DNA from: Pseudomonas tolaasii NCPPB 2192
GTDB lineage: Bacteria > Pseudomonadota > Gammaproteobacteria > Pseudomonadales > Pseudomonadaceae
Assembly: GCF_002813445.1 (NCBI RefSeq)
Contig: NZ_PHHD01000001.1
Span: forward strand, 4,278,001-4,342,000
Direction: 5' to 3'
Length of the DNA stretch: 64,000 bases
A model generated the notes under the pieces. The model saw only the letters and a list, made by a program, of their open reading frames with translations. It made no database searches and was not told the origin of the DNA. The position numbers and the translations under genes are program-made. This document shows, piece after piece, positions 8,890 to 15,718 of the stretch; the first letter of the stretch is position 1; each line of letters starts with the position of its first letter.

Positions 8890-9186
8890 TTATTGTGTTT
8901 CAGGTTTGAGGCATTCGATAGACCGATCCACCGTGGTCTTGGCCATCTCCAGCAAATGCCACACCGCCAGCACCTTCGCCCGTTCAGGCGGCGGCAGTAA
9001 CTCGCCGCAATCCAGCGCAGTCGCCGAAGCACTGTCGAGCAAACTGGCGGTGTAGAACAGGGCGTCTTCGAAGCTGAGGTCCTGGATGTGAACGCTTTGG
9101 GTGGGCAGGTAATGGTCGATGGCGCGGTTGAAGGCGGCGCGGTCTTTGAGGGTGTCGAGGGGCGGGTCGGGGACGGGTTTATTCAT
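8890..9186 (-). CDS. Small DUF6124/DUF3077-like protein, intact copy
   Basis: A 98-residue acidic helical protein starting MNKPVPDPPLDTLKDRAAF. Its central part (FEDALFYTASLLDSASATALDCGELL) and its tail (VWHLLEMAKTTVDRSI) resemble the Pseudomonas small-protein families DUF6124 and DUF3077, whose function is unknown to me. The start is the ATG at 9186, preceded by GAAGG; an upstream in-frame extension to 9222 runs into the leader. The gene lies directly downstream of a C4-like RNA and its target site (9197-9317), so its translation or transcription is probably under RNA control. A frameshifted duplicate lies at 9619-9914. There is no signal peptide or membrane segment. Confidence 0.75.
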   Translation of the reverse strand: MNKPVPDPPLDTLKDRAAFNRAIDHYLPTQSVHIQDLSFEDALFYTASLLDSASATALDCGELLPPPERAKVLAVWHLLEMAKTTVDRSIECLKPETQ

Positions 9187-9196
9187 GGTGTACCTT

Positions 9197-9368
9197 CGTG
9201 TTGGATTAGGGCTGACACCCATCGCGACTAAACGAGGGTGGCGGCTGTACGCAGGTTAGTCGACCGGTCCAACACGCAAAATCCGGCGCACCCGAAGGTG
9301 CCCTACGCACAGCCACCATAAAATCTCACGGAGGACCATGCACGTGTTGGAAGGTCGGGCGACTAAAC
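9197..9368 (-). promoter_or_regulatory. Guide-complementary target sites flanking C4-like RNA, copy 1
   Basis: Two sites share the same two blocks. The distal site has TTTAGTCG (9360-9368) and TCCAACACG (9343-9351), read on the minus strand. The proximal site has TTTAGTCG (9225-9233) and TCCAACACG (9197-9205). Both blocks are complementary to the guide in the hairpin RNA between them. The proximal block abuts the GAAGG ribosome binding site of the small gene, so pairing would block translation or promote termination. Confidence 0.7.
9240..9317 (-). ncRNA. C4-type antisense RNA candidate, copy 1
   Basis: Read on the minus strand, a 16-bp closing stem begins GGUGGCUGUGCGUAGG and ends CCUGCGUACAGCCGCC, with three G-U wobbles that would be A-C mismatches on the other strand. 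Inside is a GCACC-UUCG-GGUGC hairpin, and then an unpaired guide, CGUGUUGGA (9268-9276) plus CGACUAAC (9255-9262). The guide is complementary to the sites on both sides. This is the known plan of phage P1 C4 RNA (Rfam C4 antisense RNA). The family call rests on layout, not on a covariance search. Confidence 0.72.
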
Positions 9369-9402
9369 CCGATCACTGATGAGCAGTGACGGACCGCAGA
9401 CT

Positions 9403-9476
9403 AGCCACCGATTCCAGGACGCACAAGGCGGCAGGGATTGTCTAGGAAACGTCCTGCAATTAAAAGGGAGGTGGCT
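9403..9476. other. Conserved nested dyad in the distal leader, copy 1
   Basis: AGCCACC pairs with GGTGGCT (9403-9409 and 9470-9476), and CAGGACG pairs with CGTCCTG (9415-9421 and 9450-9456). A smaller hairpin, TCACTG-ATGAG-CAGTGA, lies at 9373-9389. The dyad is kept in both module copies. It may be a second RNA structure or part of the promoter region. Confidence 0.45.
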
Positions 9477-9528
9477 TGCTGGCCCTTTACAAGCCATGAC
9501 CAAATGCCACTAACGTCACCTATTCACT

Positions 9529-9615
9529 GTGGGAGCTGGCTTGCCTGCGATGGCGGTGTATCAGTACCGGATATTCTGGCTAACACTCCGCTATCGCAGG
9601 CAAGCCAGCTCCCAC
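9529..9615. repeat. REPIN (REP doublet), copy 2
   Basis: Nearly identical to the REPIN at 8800-8886; the one difference I noticed is an A for a G in the spacer (CTAACAC against CTGACAC). Confidence 0.92.
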
Positions 9616-9618
9616 TTT

Positions 9619-9914
9619 TTATTGTGTTTCAGGTTTGAGGCATTCGATAGACCGATCCACCGTGGTCTTGGCCATCTCCAGCAAATGCCACACCGCCAGC
9701 ACCTTCGCCCGTTCAGGCGGCGGCAGTAACTCGCCGCAATCCAGCGCAGTCGCCGAAGTACTGTCGAGCAAACTGGCGGTGTAGAACAGGGCGTCTTCGA
9801 AGCTGAGGTTCTGGATGTGAACGCTTTGGGTGGGCAGGTAATGGTCGATGGCGCGGTTGAAGGCGGCGCGGTCTTTGGGGGGGCGAGGGGTGGGTCGGGG
9901 ACGGGTTTATTCAT
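9619..9914 (-). pseudogene. Frameshifted duplicate of the small DUF6124/DUF3077-like gene
   Basis: Aligned with the intact copy at 8890-9186, the G-rich stretch after GCGGTCTTT (plus strand, near 9870) is one base shorter, so the frame is lost after MNKPVPDPPL. The shifted frame stays open for about 107 codons but gives an Arg- and Pro-rich product unlike any expected protein. Beyond the lesion the original frame is otherwise intact, with only a few substitutions, so the loss is recent or is a base-calling error in a run of G. It has a better ribosome binding site (AGGAG) than copy 1. Confidence 0.8.
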
Positions 9915-9920
9915 GGTGTA

Positions 9921-10089
9921 GCTCCTGAATGACTAAGGAGCCGACACGCTTCGCGACTAAACGCAGGGTGGCGGCTGTACGCAGGTTAGTCGACCGGTCA
10001 GGAGCATCCGGCGCGCCCGAAGGCGCCCTGCGCACAGCCGCCATAACATTTCATGGGACTATGCACTTCCTGAATCCGGGCGACTAAAC
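9921..10089 (-). promoter_or_regulatory. Guide-complementary target sites flanking C4-like RNA, copy 2
   Basis: The proximal site has TTTAGTCG (9954-9962) and TCAGGAGC (9921-9928), read on the minus strand. The distal site has TTTAGTCG (10081-10089) and TCAGGA (10068-10073). The proximal block contains the AGGAG ribosome binding site of the broken gene. Its variable part differs completely from copy 1 but still matches its own guide. Confidence 0.7.
9970..10042 (-). ncRNA. C4-type antisense RNA candidate, copy 2
   Basis: On the minus strand the same 16-bp closing stem is formed (GGCGGCUGUGCGCAGG with CCUGCGUACAGCCGCC, one G-U). An inner GCGCC-UUCG-GGCGC hairpin follows, and then the guide GCUCCUGA (9998-10005) plus CGACUAAC (9985-9992). 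Stem differences from copy 1 all keep pairing. The guide differs from copy 1 together with its targets, so the two RNAs should not cross-regulate through this block. Confidence 0.72.
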
Positions 10090-10123
10090 CCGATCACTGA
10101 TGAGCAGTGACGGACCGCAGACT

Positions 10124-10197
10124 AGCCACCGATTCCAGGACGCACAAGGCGGCAGGGATTGTCTAGGAAACGTCCTGCAATTAAAAGGGAGGTGGCT
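10124..10197. other. Conserved nested dyad in the distal leader, copy 2
   Basis: The same AGCCACC/GGTGGCT and CAGGACG/CGTCCTG nested pairs as at 9403-9476. It lies 80 bases before the Imm11 gene, in divergent orientation to it. Confidence 0.45.
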
Positions 10198-10276
10198 TGC
10201 TGGCGCTTTACAAACCATGACCAAATGCCACTTGACCATCTGTGAGACAAAAGGGAAAGAGAGAAGGATGAGGCAC

Positions 10277-10858
10277 ATGCGGTATTACTGGCTCAGGCCA
10301 CAATTTGCAATGCCGGGTAAATGGGTGTTGGGAAACATAGGCCATGTTGATAACTGGCTCTTCAGGCACCCGCCTGCTGAGTTTATGGAGCCGTGCACCT
10401 ACACGCTTGACGTGCTGCACGACGGTGCAGAACGGGACTACTCGGTTGCCGGGTATGCCAGTGTTCCGGTGTTGAGCCAAAGGGCCTATGAGGCCCTGGC
10501 GGGGTTGCCCGAGGTGGACGAGCCTTATCACCACGTCGTGCTTGAGCCGGTCCGCATCGCGAACAAGGCCGTGTCGCAGGATTATTTTGTGATGGTCATC
10601 GAGACCCAGGTCGACTGCATTGACGAACAGCGTTCGGAGTTTGAACGCTTTGCGGTAGACGATCCTGTGAGGCCGGATCTGGCAGGGCAATACAGCTACT
10701 TTTTCCGGCTCGTCATCGACCCGTCGAAAACAGGCGGTCGCCATATCTTCCGGGTCAAGGACTACCTCGGCGCAATTATCGTCAGCGAAGAAGTCAAACG
10801 TCGTTTCGAGGCCGCTGGGCTGGTCGGGCTGGTCTTTGATTCGGTTGATGCTGACTGA
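10277..10858 (+). CDS. Imm11 (MXAN_0049-type, DUF1629) immunity protein
   Basis: A 193-residue protein starting MRYYWLRPQF, with conserved-looking stretches GKWVLGNIGHVDNWLF, FMEPCTYTLDV, DEPYHHVVLEPV and VFDSV. I recognise these as the Imm11/DUF1629 immunity family found beside polymorphic and type VI toxins. The start is set at the ATG at 10277, because AAGGA lies eight bases upstream; an ATG at 10268 lies inside that signal. No toxin, Rhs, VgrG or PAAR gene is near, so this is an orphan immunity gene, possibly protecting against the toxins of neighbours. It is preceded by the duplicated C4-like module on the opposite strand. Confidence 0.7.
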   Translation: MRYYWLRPQFAMPGKWVLGNIGHVDNWLFRHPPAEFMEPCTYTLDVLHDGAERDYSVAGYASVPVLSQRAYEALAGLPEVDEPYHHVVLEPVRIANKAVSQDYFVMVIETQVDCIDEQRSEFERFAVDDPVRPDLAGQYSYFFRLVIDPSKTGGRHIFRVKDYLGAIIVSEEVKRRFEAAGLVGLVFDSVDAD

Positions 10859-10875
10859 CCCACGACGGTGTTATG

Positions 10876-10904
10876 GCCGGGGTGCTGTGGCCGTGCACCC
10901 CGGC
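10876..10904. terminator. Strong hairpin between convergent genes
   Basis: GCCGGGGTGC (10876-10885) and GCACCCCGGC (10895-10904) form a perfect 10-bp stem between the Imm11 gene and oprB, which converge here. There is no clear T tract, so termination activity is a guess from position. Confidence 0.45.
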
Positions 10905-10914
10905 AATCACCCGG

Positions 10915-12180
10915 TCAGAAAACAGCTTTCACCTGTAGCCCCACCACCAGCGCATTGTCGATATCCACCCCGGAAAACGCGCCGGGCTCAAGGATGTACT
11001 GCACATCCGGGCGCAGCGTCAGCCATGGCGTGGCCTGGTAGCCATAGCTCAGTTCGATCAACTGTTCGGCGTTGTTCAGGTTGGGGTAATCGGTCCCGGC
11101 GTTGACTGCAGCCAGTTCCTGCACCTCCCGGCTGCGCGGGTTGGGCACGGCGCGGCCATATCCCAGGGCCAGCGTATCCCGTGGGCGACCTTCGAACGGC
11201 TTGTACAGCACCACGCCTGCGCCATACCACTGGCTGAACGGCGAGGCCGCTTCGCTGGCAGCGGAGTATTGGCCAAAGGCGTGCAGCACGCGCCCGGCGG
11301 ATGATTCGGACGCCCACACCGCTTGATCAACCAGCAGGTAATGCCCGCCGCGCCCGCTGACCTTCTTGTCGCTGCCGATGCGTTTTACATCGGAGCTGTC
11401 GTAGTAGTAACCGAGCTTGTACTCACCCGGCAGGGTGCCGGCGTGTTTGTAGACGAGCTCAATCGGCACCACGGTGCCGGTGGTGCGTTTCGGGTCCAGG
11501 CGCCAGGCGCGGCTGGCGTTGCCGTTGCTGTCCGGGTCCACGTTGAAGGCGGCCACGCGCAGTTGCCAACTTGGTGAAAAGTCGTATTTCACCCGCGCGC
11601 CCAGGCGGGCGTTCGGGTAGTTGGTCCAGCCGCTGCCACCGGACATGTTCAGCGGGTGCCTGCAGAAACCGGCGTTCATGAAGTTGCAGAGGATGCCGCT
11701 GTCGAGGCCGCCAAGGTCGTTGCCCATGGCCATGTAGCCGAGCTTGATGTTCAGCGCTGGGGTGAACAGCGTGCGCTCGTAGCTCAACTCGGTGAGGCGG
11801 GTGTAGAGGCCGCCGTAGTTTTCCTGGATCGGCAGGCGGTTGCCCACCAGGTCCTCGGAAGCGCTGTTGCCGCGACGGTCGTTGATCGTCAGCTGGATGC
11901 GGTCGCCCTGGTTGAAACCGTAGAGTTTGCCCAGATCGAACTGCACGCCGAGCTTGATGTTCTGCGAGTAGCGCGCCGCGCGGTGTTGGCCGCCGTGGGC
12001 GTTGTAGGCGGTTTCGCCGCTGTAGTCGCCGGTAAAGCGAATGCCTTGTTCGTCGAGTTCGCGGCGCAGGCCGCCCCAGTCGCCGGTCAGGGTCGTATCG
12101 TCGGCTTGTACGGGCAGGGCGGCACCCAGGGCCAGGCCCAGCAACAGGCGCCCGAGGGAAGAATGAGAAGTGGGGGTCAT
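10915..12180 (-). CDS. oprB: OprB-family carbohydrate-selective porin
   Basis: A 421-residue outer membrane protein. The signal peptide runs to about residue 27 (LLLGLALGAALPVQAD), and the mature chain starts with the OprB-type TLTGDWGGLRRELDEQGI segment. It ends ...VVGLQVKAVF with the C-terminal Phe expected of a 16-strand porin. OprB takes glucose and related sugars into the periplasm, which fits its place directly after gcd. The ATG at 12180 is chosen because a TTG at 12198 overlaps the T tract of a terminator. Expression may depend on read-through of that terminator or on a promoter inside gcd. Confidence 0.9.
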   Translation of the reverse strand: MTPTSHSSLGRLLLGLALGAALPVQADDTTLTGDWGGLRRELDEQGIRFTGDYSGETAYNAHGGQHRAARYSQNIKLGVQFDLGKLYGFNQGDRIQLTINDRRGNSASEDLVGNRLPIQENYGGLYTRLTELSYERTLFTPALNIKLGYMAMGNDLGGLDSGILCNFMNAGFCRHPLNMSGGSGWTNYPNARLGARVKYDFSPSWQLRVAAFNVDPDSNGNASRAWRLDPKRTTGTVVPIELVYKHAGTLPGEYKLGYYYDSSDVKRIGSDKKVSGRGGHYLLVDQAVWASESSAGRVLHAFGQYSAASEAASPFSQWYGAGVVLYKPFEGRPRDTLALGYGRAVPNPRSREVQELAAVNAGTDYPNLNNAEQLIELSYGYQATPWLTLRPDVQYILEPGAFSGVDIDNALVVGLQVKAVF

Positions 12181-12196
12181 GCGAAGTGTTCCAGGC

Positions 12197-12229
12197 AAAA
12201 AAAGCGCGGTGCCGGGGCGGGCACCGCGC
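12197..12229 (-). terminator. Rho-independent terminator between gcd and oprB
   Basis: On the minus strand, GCGCGGTGCC (12229-12220) pairs with GGCACCGCGC (12213-12204) over ten perfect pairs, followed by a run of seven T. It lies 10 bases after the gcd stop and 17 bases before the oprB start, so it should separate or attenuate the two genes. Confidence 0.88.
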
Positions 12230-12238
12230 GAACAAAGG

Positions 12239-14647
12239 TTAGGGCAGGGCGTAGGCGATCACGTAGTCGCCACGGTCGGTGGACTGGCGAGCGCCGCCGG
12301 CGGTGATGACGATGTATTGCTTGCCGGTTTTCGGCGACACATAGGTCATCGGGCCACCCTGGCTGCCCACGGGCAGGCGGGCTTTCCAGACTTCATCACC
12401 GTTGCCGCTGTTGAAGGCGCGCAGGTAGAAATCCTGGGTGCCGGCGATAAAGATCAGGCCGCCCTGGGTCGACAGCGTGCCACCCAGCGTCGGCAAACCG
12501 ATCTTGATCGGCAGGTGCATGCGGATACCCAGCGGGCCGGTGTCTTCCACCGTGCCGACGGGCACTTGCCACGCCACTTTCTGCGTCTTCATGTCGATGG
12601 CGGTGAGGGTGCCGAACGGCGGCGCCTGGCACGGAATGCCGGCCACCGACAGGAAGCGGTTTTTGTTCACCGCATAGGGCGTGCCCTTGAGCGGCACGGC
12701 GCCCATGCCGGTGTTCAGTGCTTCACCGCCGGACGAGGCCTGGGCGTTTTTTTGGCCCGGCACCATCTGGATCCACAGGCCCAGGCGCATGTCGTTGACG
12801 AAGATAAAACCGTGCACCGGGTCGGTGGAAATACTGCCCCAATTCATGCCGCCCAAGGAGCCGGGGAAACTCAGGGATTTGTCCGTGCCCGGCGCGGTGT
12901 ACAGGCCTTCGTAGCGCATGCCCTTGAAATCGATGCGGCACAGCAACTGATCAAACGGCGTGGCGCCCCACATGTCCGATTCGGTCAGGGTTTGCGCGCC
13001 GATCTGCGGCATGCCCACGGATTTTGGCTGGGTTGGCGAGTAGGGTTCGTTGGGAATGTTGGCGGCCTTGACCGGCACTTCGCGCACGTCGGTCAGCGGC
13101 TTGCCGGTGGCGCGGTCGAGCACGTAGATCTGCCCGGCCTTGGTGCCGATCACCACCGCCGACACGGGCTTGTCGCTGCCCGGCGGGGTGAAGTCGATCA
13201 GGCTCGGTTGCATGGGCAGGTCGAAGTCCCACAGGTCGTTGTGGACGGTCTGGTACACCCACTTTTCAGCACCGGTGGAGGCGTCCAGCGCCAGTACCGA
13301 TGCGCCGTATTTGTGGTTGAGCTGGGTGCGTTCCACACCGTAGATGTCGGTGGATGAGCTGCCCATCGGCAGGAAAACCGTGTTCATCAGCGGGTCGTAG
13401 GACATCGGCGCCCAGCTGTTCGGCGTGCTGCGCACGTAGGTGCTGCCCTCGGCCGGGGCTTTTTTGTCTTCCGGGTTGCCCGGGTCGAAGGCCCAGCGCA
13501 TCTGGCCGGTGATCACGTCAAAACCACGGATCACGCCGCCGGGCATGTCGGTTTGCACGTTGTCCGCCACGCGGCCGCCGACCACGACGGTGGTGCCGGC
13601 GATCAAGGGCGCGGAGGACAGTTGATAGTAGCTGTCCGGCACGTTGCCCAGGCCGGCTTTCAGATCGACCTGGCCGTGGGTGCCGAAGTCTTCACAGAAT
13701 TGGCCGGTGTCGGCGTCCACGGCGATCAGGCGTGCGTCAATGGTGTTGGTCAGCAGACGGCGCTGGCACTGGGCACCGGCGGGGACGCTGGCGGCGATGA
13801 TCGGCGAGCTGTTGGGCTGGGTCGGTTGAGCAATCGGCGCGGTGGCGTCGAAATACGCCATGCCACGGCAGCGCTGCCACACGGCCGACTTGGCGTTGAC
13901 TTCGTTCTTCCACAGCTCTTTGCCGGTGTCGGCATCCAGGGCGATCAGGTTGTTGTGCGGTGTGCAGATGAACACTTTGTTGCCGATCTGCAGGGGCGTG
14001 AGCTGGTCTTCGGCGCCGTTGCCGTCGCTGATGGCCACGTCGCCGGTGTGGTAGGTCCACGCGACTTTGAGCTTGTTCACGGTATCGCGGTTGATCTGGT
14101 CCAGCGCGGCAAAACGGCTGCCGCCTTCGGTGTTGCCGTAGTGCGCCCAGTCTTTCTGCGCGTCTGCCGGGTTCACCGCAGTGATGCCCGGACCTGCACC
14201 CGTTGGGGCCACGCTGGGGTGTGCGACGAACATATTGCCTGCCGCGACCGCCACGCCTACCGCCAGCACGGCGGCAATGCCGTACGCGCCGCGCGCAGGG
14301 CGGCCCGCCAGTAGCGGATAAACCAGCGCCACCACCACGCCGATGGCGGCAAACATGAACAGCCGCGAGAACAACGGCCAGAACACCAGGCCCACATCCG
14401 CAATCGCCCACACGGCTGTGCCGACCAGGAACGCGGCGAACAACCAGGCACCCGCGGGCTTGCGTTGGGCAATCAGCACGCCGGAAATCGCCATGGCGCC
14501 GCCGCCGATCAGGAAGTACCAGGAACCGCCCAGGCTGGCCAGCTTGGCGCCGCCCACGGCCAGGGCCACGCCGAGCAGGGCGATGATGACGCCCAGGCCC
14601 AGCAGGAGATATCGGGATGCGCCAGCGGCGCGGGGTGTTCGTTTCAT
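12239..14647 (-). CDS. gcd: Membrane-bound PQQ-dependent glucose dehydrogenase
   Basis: An 802-residue quinoprotein, the usual length for Gcd. The first 130 residues hold about five transmembrane helices (LLLGLGVIIALLG onward). From about residue 165 follows a periplasmic beta-propeller with DWAHYGNTEGGSRFAALDQI, IALDADTGKELW, and repeated blade motifs such as ALDASTGAEKWVYQ. The enzyme oxidises glucose to gluconolactone in the periplasm and passes electrons to ubiquinone. It is the route to gluconic acid and to phosphate solubilisation in pseudomonads. It is followed by a terminator and oprB. A possible operator lies just upstream (14697-14712). Confidence 0.95.
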   Translation of the reverse strand: MKRTPRAAGASRYLLLGLGVIIALLGVALAVGGAKLASLGGSWYFLIGGGAMAISGVLIAQRKPAGAWLFAAFLVGTAVWAIADVGLVFWPLFSRLFMFAAIGVVVALVYPLLAGRPARGAYGIAAVLAVGVAVAAGNMFVAHPSVAPTGAGPGITAVNPADAQKDWAHYGNTEGGSRFAALDQINRDTVNKLKVAWTYHTGDVAISDGNGAEDQLTPLQIGNKVFICTPHNNLIALDADTGKELWKNEVNAKSAVWQRCRGMAYFDATAPIAQPTQPNSSPIIAASVPAGAQCQRRLLTNTIDARLIAVDADTGQFCEDFGTHGQVDLKAGLGNVPDSYYQLSSAPLIAGTTVVVGGRVADNVQTDMPGGVIRGFDVITGQMRWAFDPGNPEDKKAPAEGSTYVRSTPNSWAPMSYDPLMNTVFLPMGSSSTDIYGVERTQLNHKYGASVLALDASTGAEKWVYQTVHNDLWDFDLPMQPSLIDFTPPGSDKPVSAVVIGTKAGQIYVLDRATGKPLTDVREVPVKAANIPNEPYSPTQPKSVGMPQIGAQTLTESDMWGATPFDQLLCRIDFKGMRYEGLYTAPGTDKSLSFPGSLGGMNWGSISTDPVHGFIFVNDMRLGLWIQMVPGQKNAQASSGGEALNTGMGAVPLKGTPYAVNKNRFLSVAGIPCQAPPFGTLTAIDMKTQKVAWQVPVGTVEDTGPLGIRMHLPIKIGLPTLGGTLSTQGGLIFIAGTQDFYLRAFNSGNGDEVWKARLPVGSQGGPMTYVSPKTGKQYIVITAGGARQSTDRGDYVIAYALP

Positions 14648-14696
14648 GTCGGCAGGACTCGAATGTGACTGACTAAAGGTTGAATGTTAGCAAGAT

Positions 14697-14712
14697 AAGT
14701 AACCAGTTAGTA
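14697..14712. promoter_or_regulatory. Imperfect palindrome upstream of gcd
   Basis: On the minus strand TACTAACTGGTTACTT forms an imperfect dyad (TACTAAC against GTTACTT), about 50 bases before the gcd start. The form resembles TetR-type operators, but the regulator is not identified. Confidence 0.25.
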
Positions 14713-14838
14713 CATTAGAGTCCTGCAATAGACTATTACAGCGGCGGTGAAGATGAGACGTGGTCAAATGCCGCGCCGCGCTGGACGATTTCCCTGCCGG
14801 GTTTAGAATCGCCGGATTCGTGCCTCTGAGGTTCCCCC

Positions 14839-15705
14839 ATGCCTTCACCCACGCCCCTGCGCGTACTGATCGGCTTTTCGCCGCGCAGCGCTTCCGATGA
14901 CTTGCTCAACAGCATGGCCCCGGCACTGAGCGCCGCCCTGGAGCGCCCGATCCACATCGAGCTGATGCCCGGTGAACTCGGTGCCAGGGCCGCCCGCGCG
15001 TTCATCGCGGGTGAGGCGGACGGTCATACCGTGCTGGTCGCCACGTTTGGCACCCATGCCATCAACCCCAACCTGCGTGATGATCTGGGTTATGACCCGT
15101 TGCTGGACTTTGAGCCGATCTGCCTGGCGACCCGTGCGCCGCTGGTGCTGGGCACGGGGCTACCGGTGGACAATGTGCAGGCGCTGATCGAGTTGGGCTT
15201 GCAGCAGACCCTGACCTACGGCAGTTCGGGCGTGGGCAGCGCGCCTTATCTGGCGGGCCTTTTGTTTGAGAAGCTGACCGGTGTCAAGCTGGAGCACCGG
15301 GCGTACCCCGACACGCGCGAGCTGTATGGGGCGCTGGAGGAGGGCAGCCTCGACCTGAGTTTCAACAACGCCGCTTCCATGCTGCCAAAGGTGCGCGAAG
15401 GATCGCTGCGTGCGCTGGGGGTGACCACACCGCAGAGATCGGCGGCGTTGCCCGCTGTGCCGACATTGGATGAGTCCGGCCTGAGCGGTTTTGCGTTGAA
15501 CAACTGGCTGGGTTTTGTCGCACCCAAAGGCACTTCACCGGCGACGATAACCGTGTTGAACAGCGCCATCGCCAGTGCGTTGAAGGCTGCGCAAACCCAG
15601 GCGTTGCTCGACGAAAACGGCATTGAAGCCGTGGCTGGCACGCCCGCACAGTTCGCCCGGCACCTGGCCGATGAACTCGCGCGTTGGGCGTGGTTGCGCG
15701 GCTAG
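14839..15705 (+). CDS. TctC/Bug-family solute-binding protein lacking a signal peptide
   Basis: A 288-residue protein of the Bug/TctC family: the early VLIGFSPRSASDD segment, then GELGARAARAF, LTYGSSGVGSAPYLAG and GFVAPKGTSPATI. Family members are normally periplasmic with a 25-residue signal sequence. Here the mature-like fold begins at about residue 8, no export signal is visible, and no in-frame upstream start could add one. TGAGG seven bases before the ATG supports the start. No TctAB membrane genes are near. It may be a cytoplasmic binding or sensory protein. Confidence 0.75.
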   Translation: MPSPTPLRVLIGFSPRSASDDLLNSMAPALSAALERPIHIELMPGELGARAARAFIAGEADGHTVLVATFGTHAINPNLRDDLGYDPLLDFEPICLATRAPLVLGTGLPVDNVQALIELGLQQTLTYGSSGVGSAPYLAGLLFEKLTGVKLEHRAYPDTRELYGALEEGSLDLSFNNAASMLPKVREGSLRALGVTTPQRSAALPAVPTLDESGLSGFALNNWLGFVAPKGTSPATITVLNSAIASALKAAQTQALLDENGIEAVAGTPAQFARHLADELARWAWLRG

Positions 15706-15718
15706 ACCGTGCAAGGGT

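Larger units (their letters stand above)
8799..9510. repeat. Tandem duplication, copy 1 (REPIN, small gene, C4-like leader)
   Basis: This 712-base unit recurs at 9528-10231 (704 bases), separated by 17 unique bases. Both copies start with TGTGGGAGCTGG and end with CCAAATGCCAC. The match covers the REPIN, the small gene, the leader hairpins and the distal dyad. Differences concentrate in the variable guide and target segments of the leader. It is a direct repeat and could recombine. Confidence 0.95.
9528..10231. repeat. Tandem duplication, copy 2
   Basis: Second copy of the unit at 8799-9510. It keeps the REPIN and the leader architecture but has a frameshifted gene and different guide and target sequences. 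Confidence 0.95.

Noticed and set aside
8800..9000. Small plus-strand frames across the REPIN and small gene (8800-9000 and the same at 9529-9729)
   Set aside because: They begin inside the REPIN and lie antisense to the small DUF gene; their repetition only reflects the duplication.
9591..9914. 107-codon minus-strand frame as a real gene
   Set aside because: It is the frameshifted reading of a duplicated gene and runs into the REPIN.
8799..10231. Duplicated module as a composite mobile element or prophage remnant
   Set aside because: No transposase, integrase, terminal inverted repeats or target-site duplications were found; only the RNA resembles phage immunity parts.
12180..12198. Longer N-terminus of OprB starting at 12198
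   Set aside because: It would start inside the T tract of the terminator, and the signal peptide fits the ATG at 12180.
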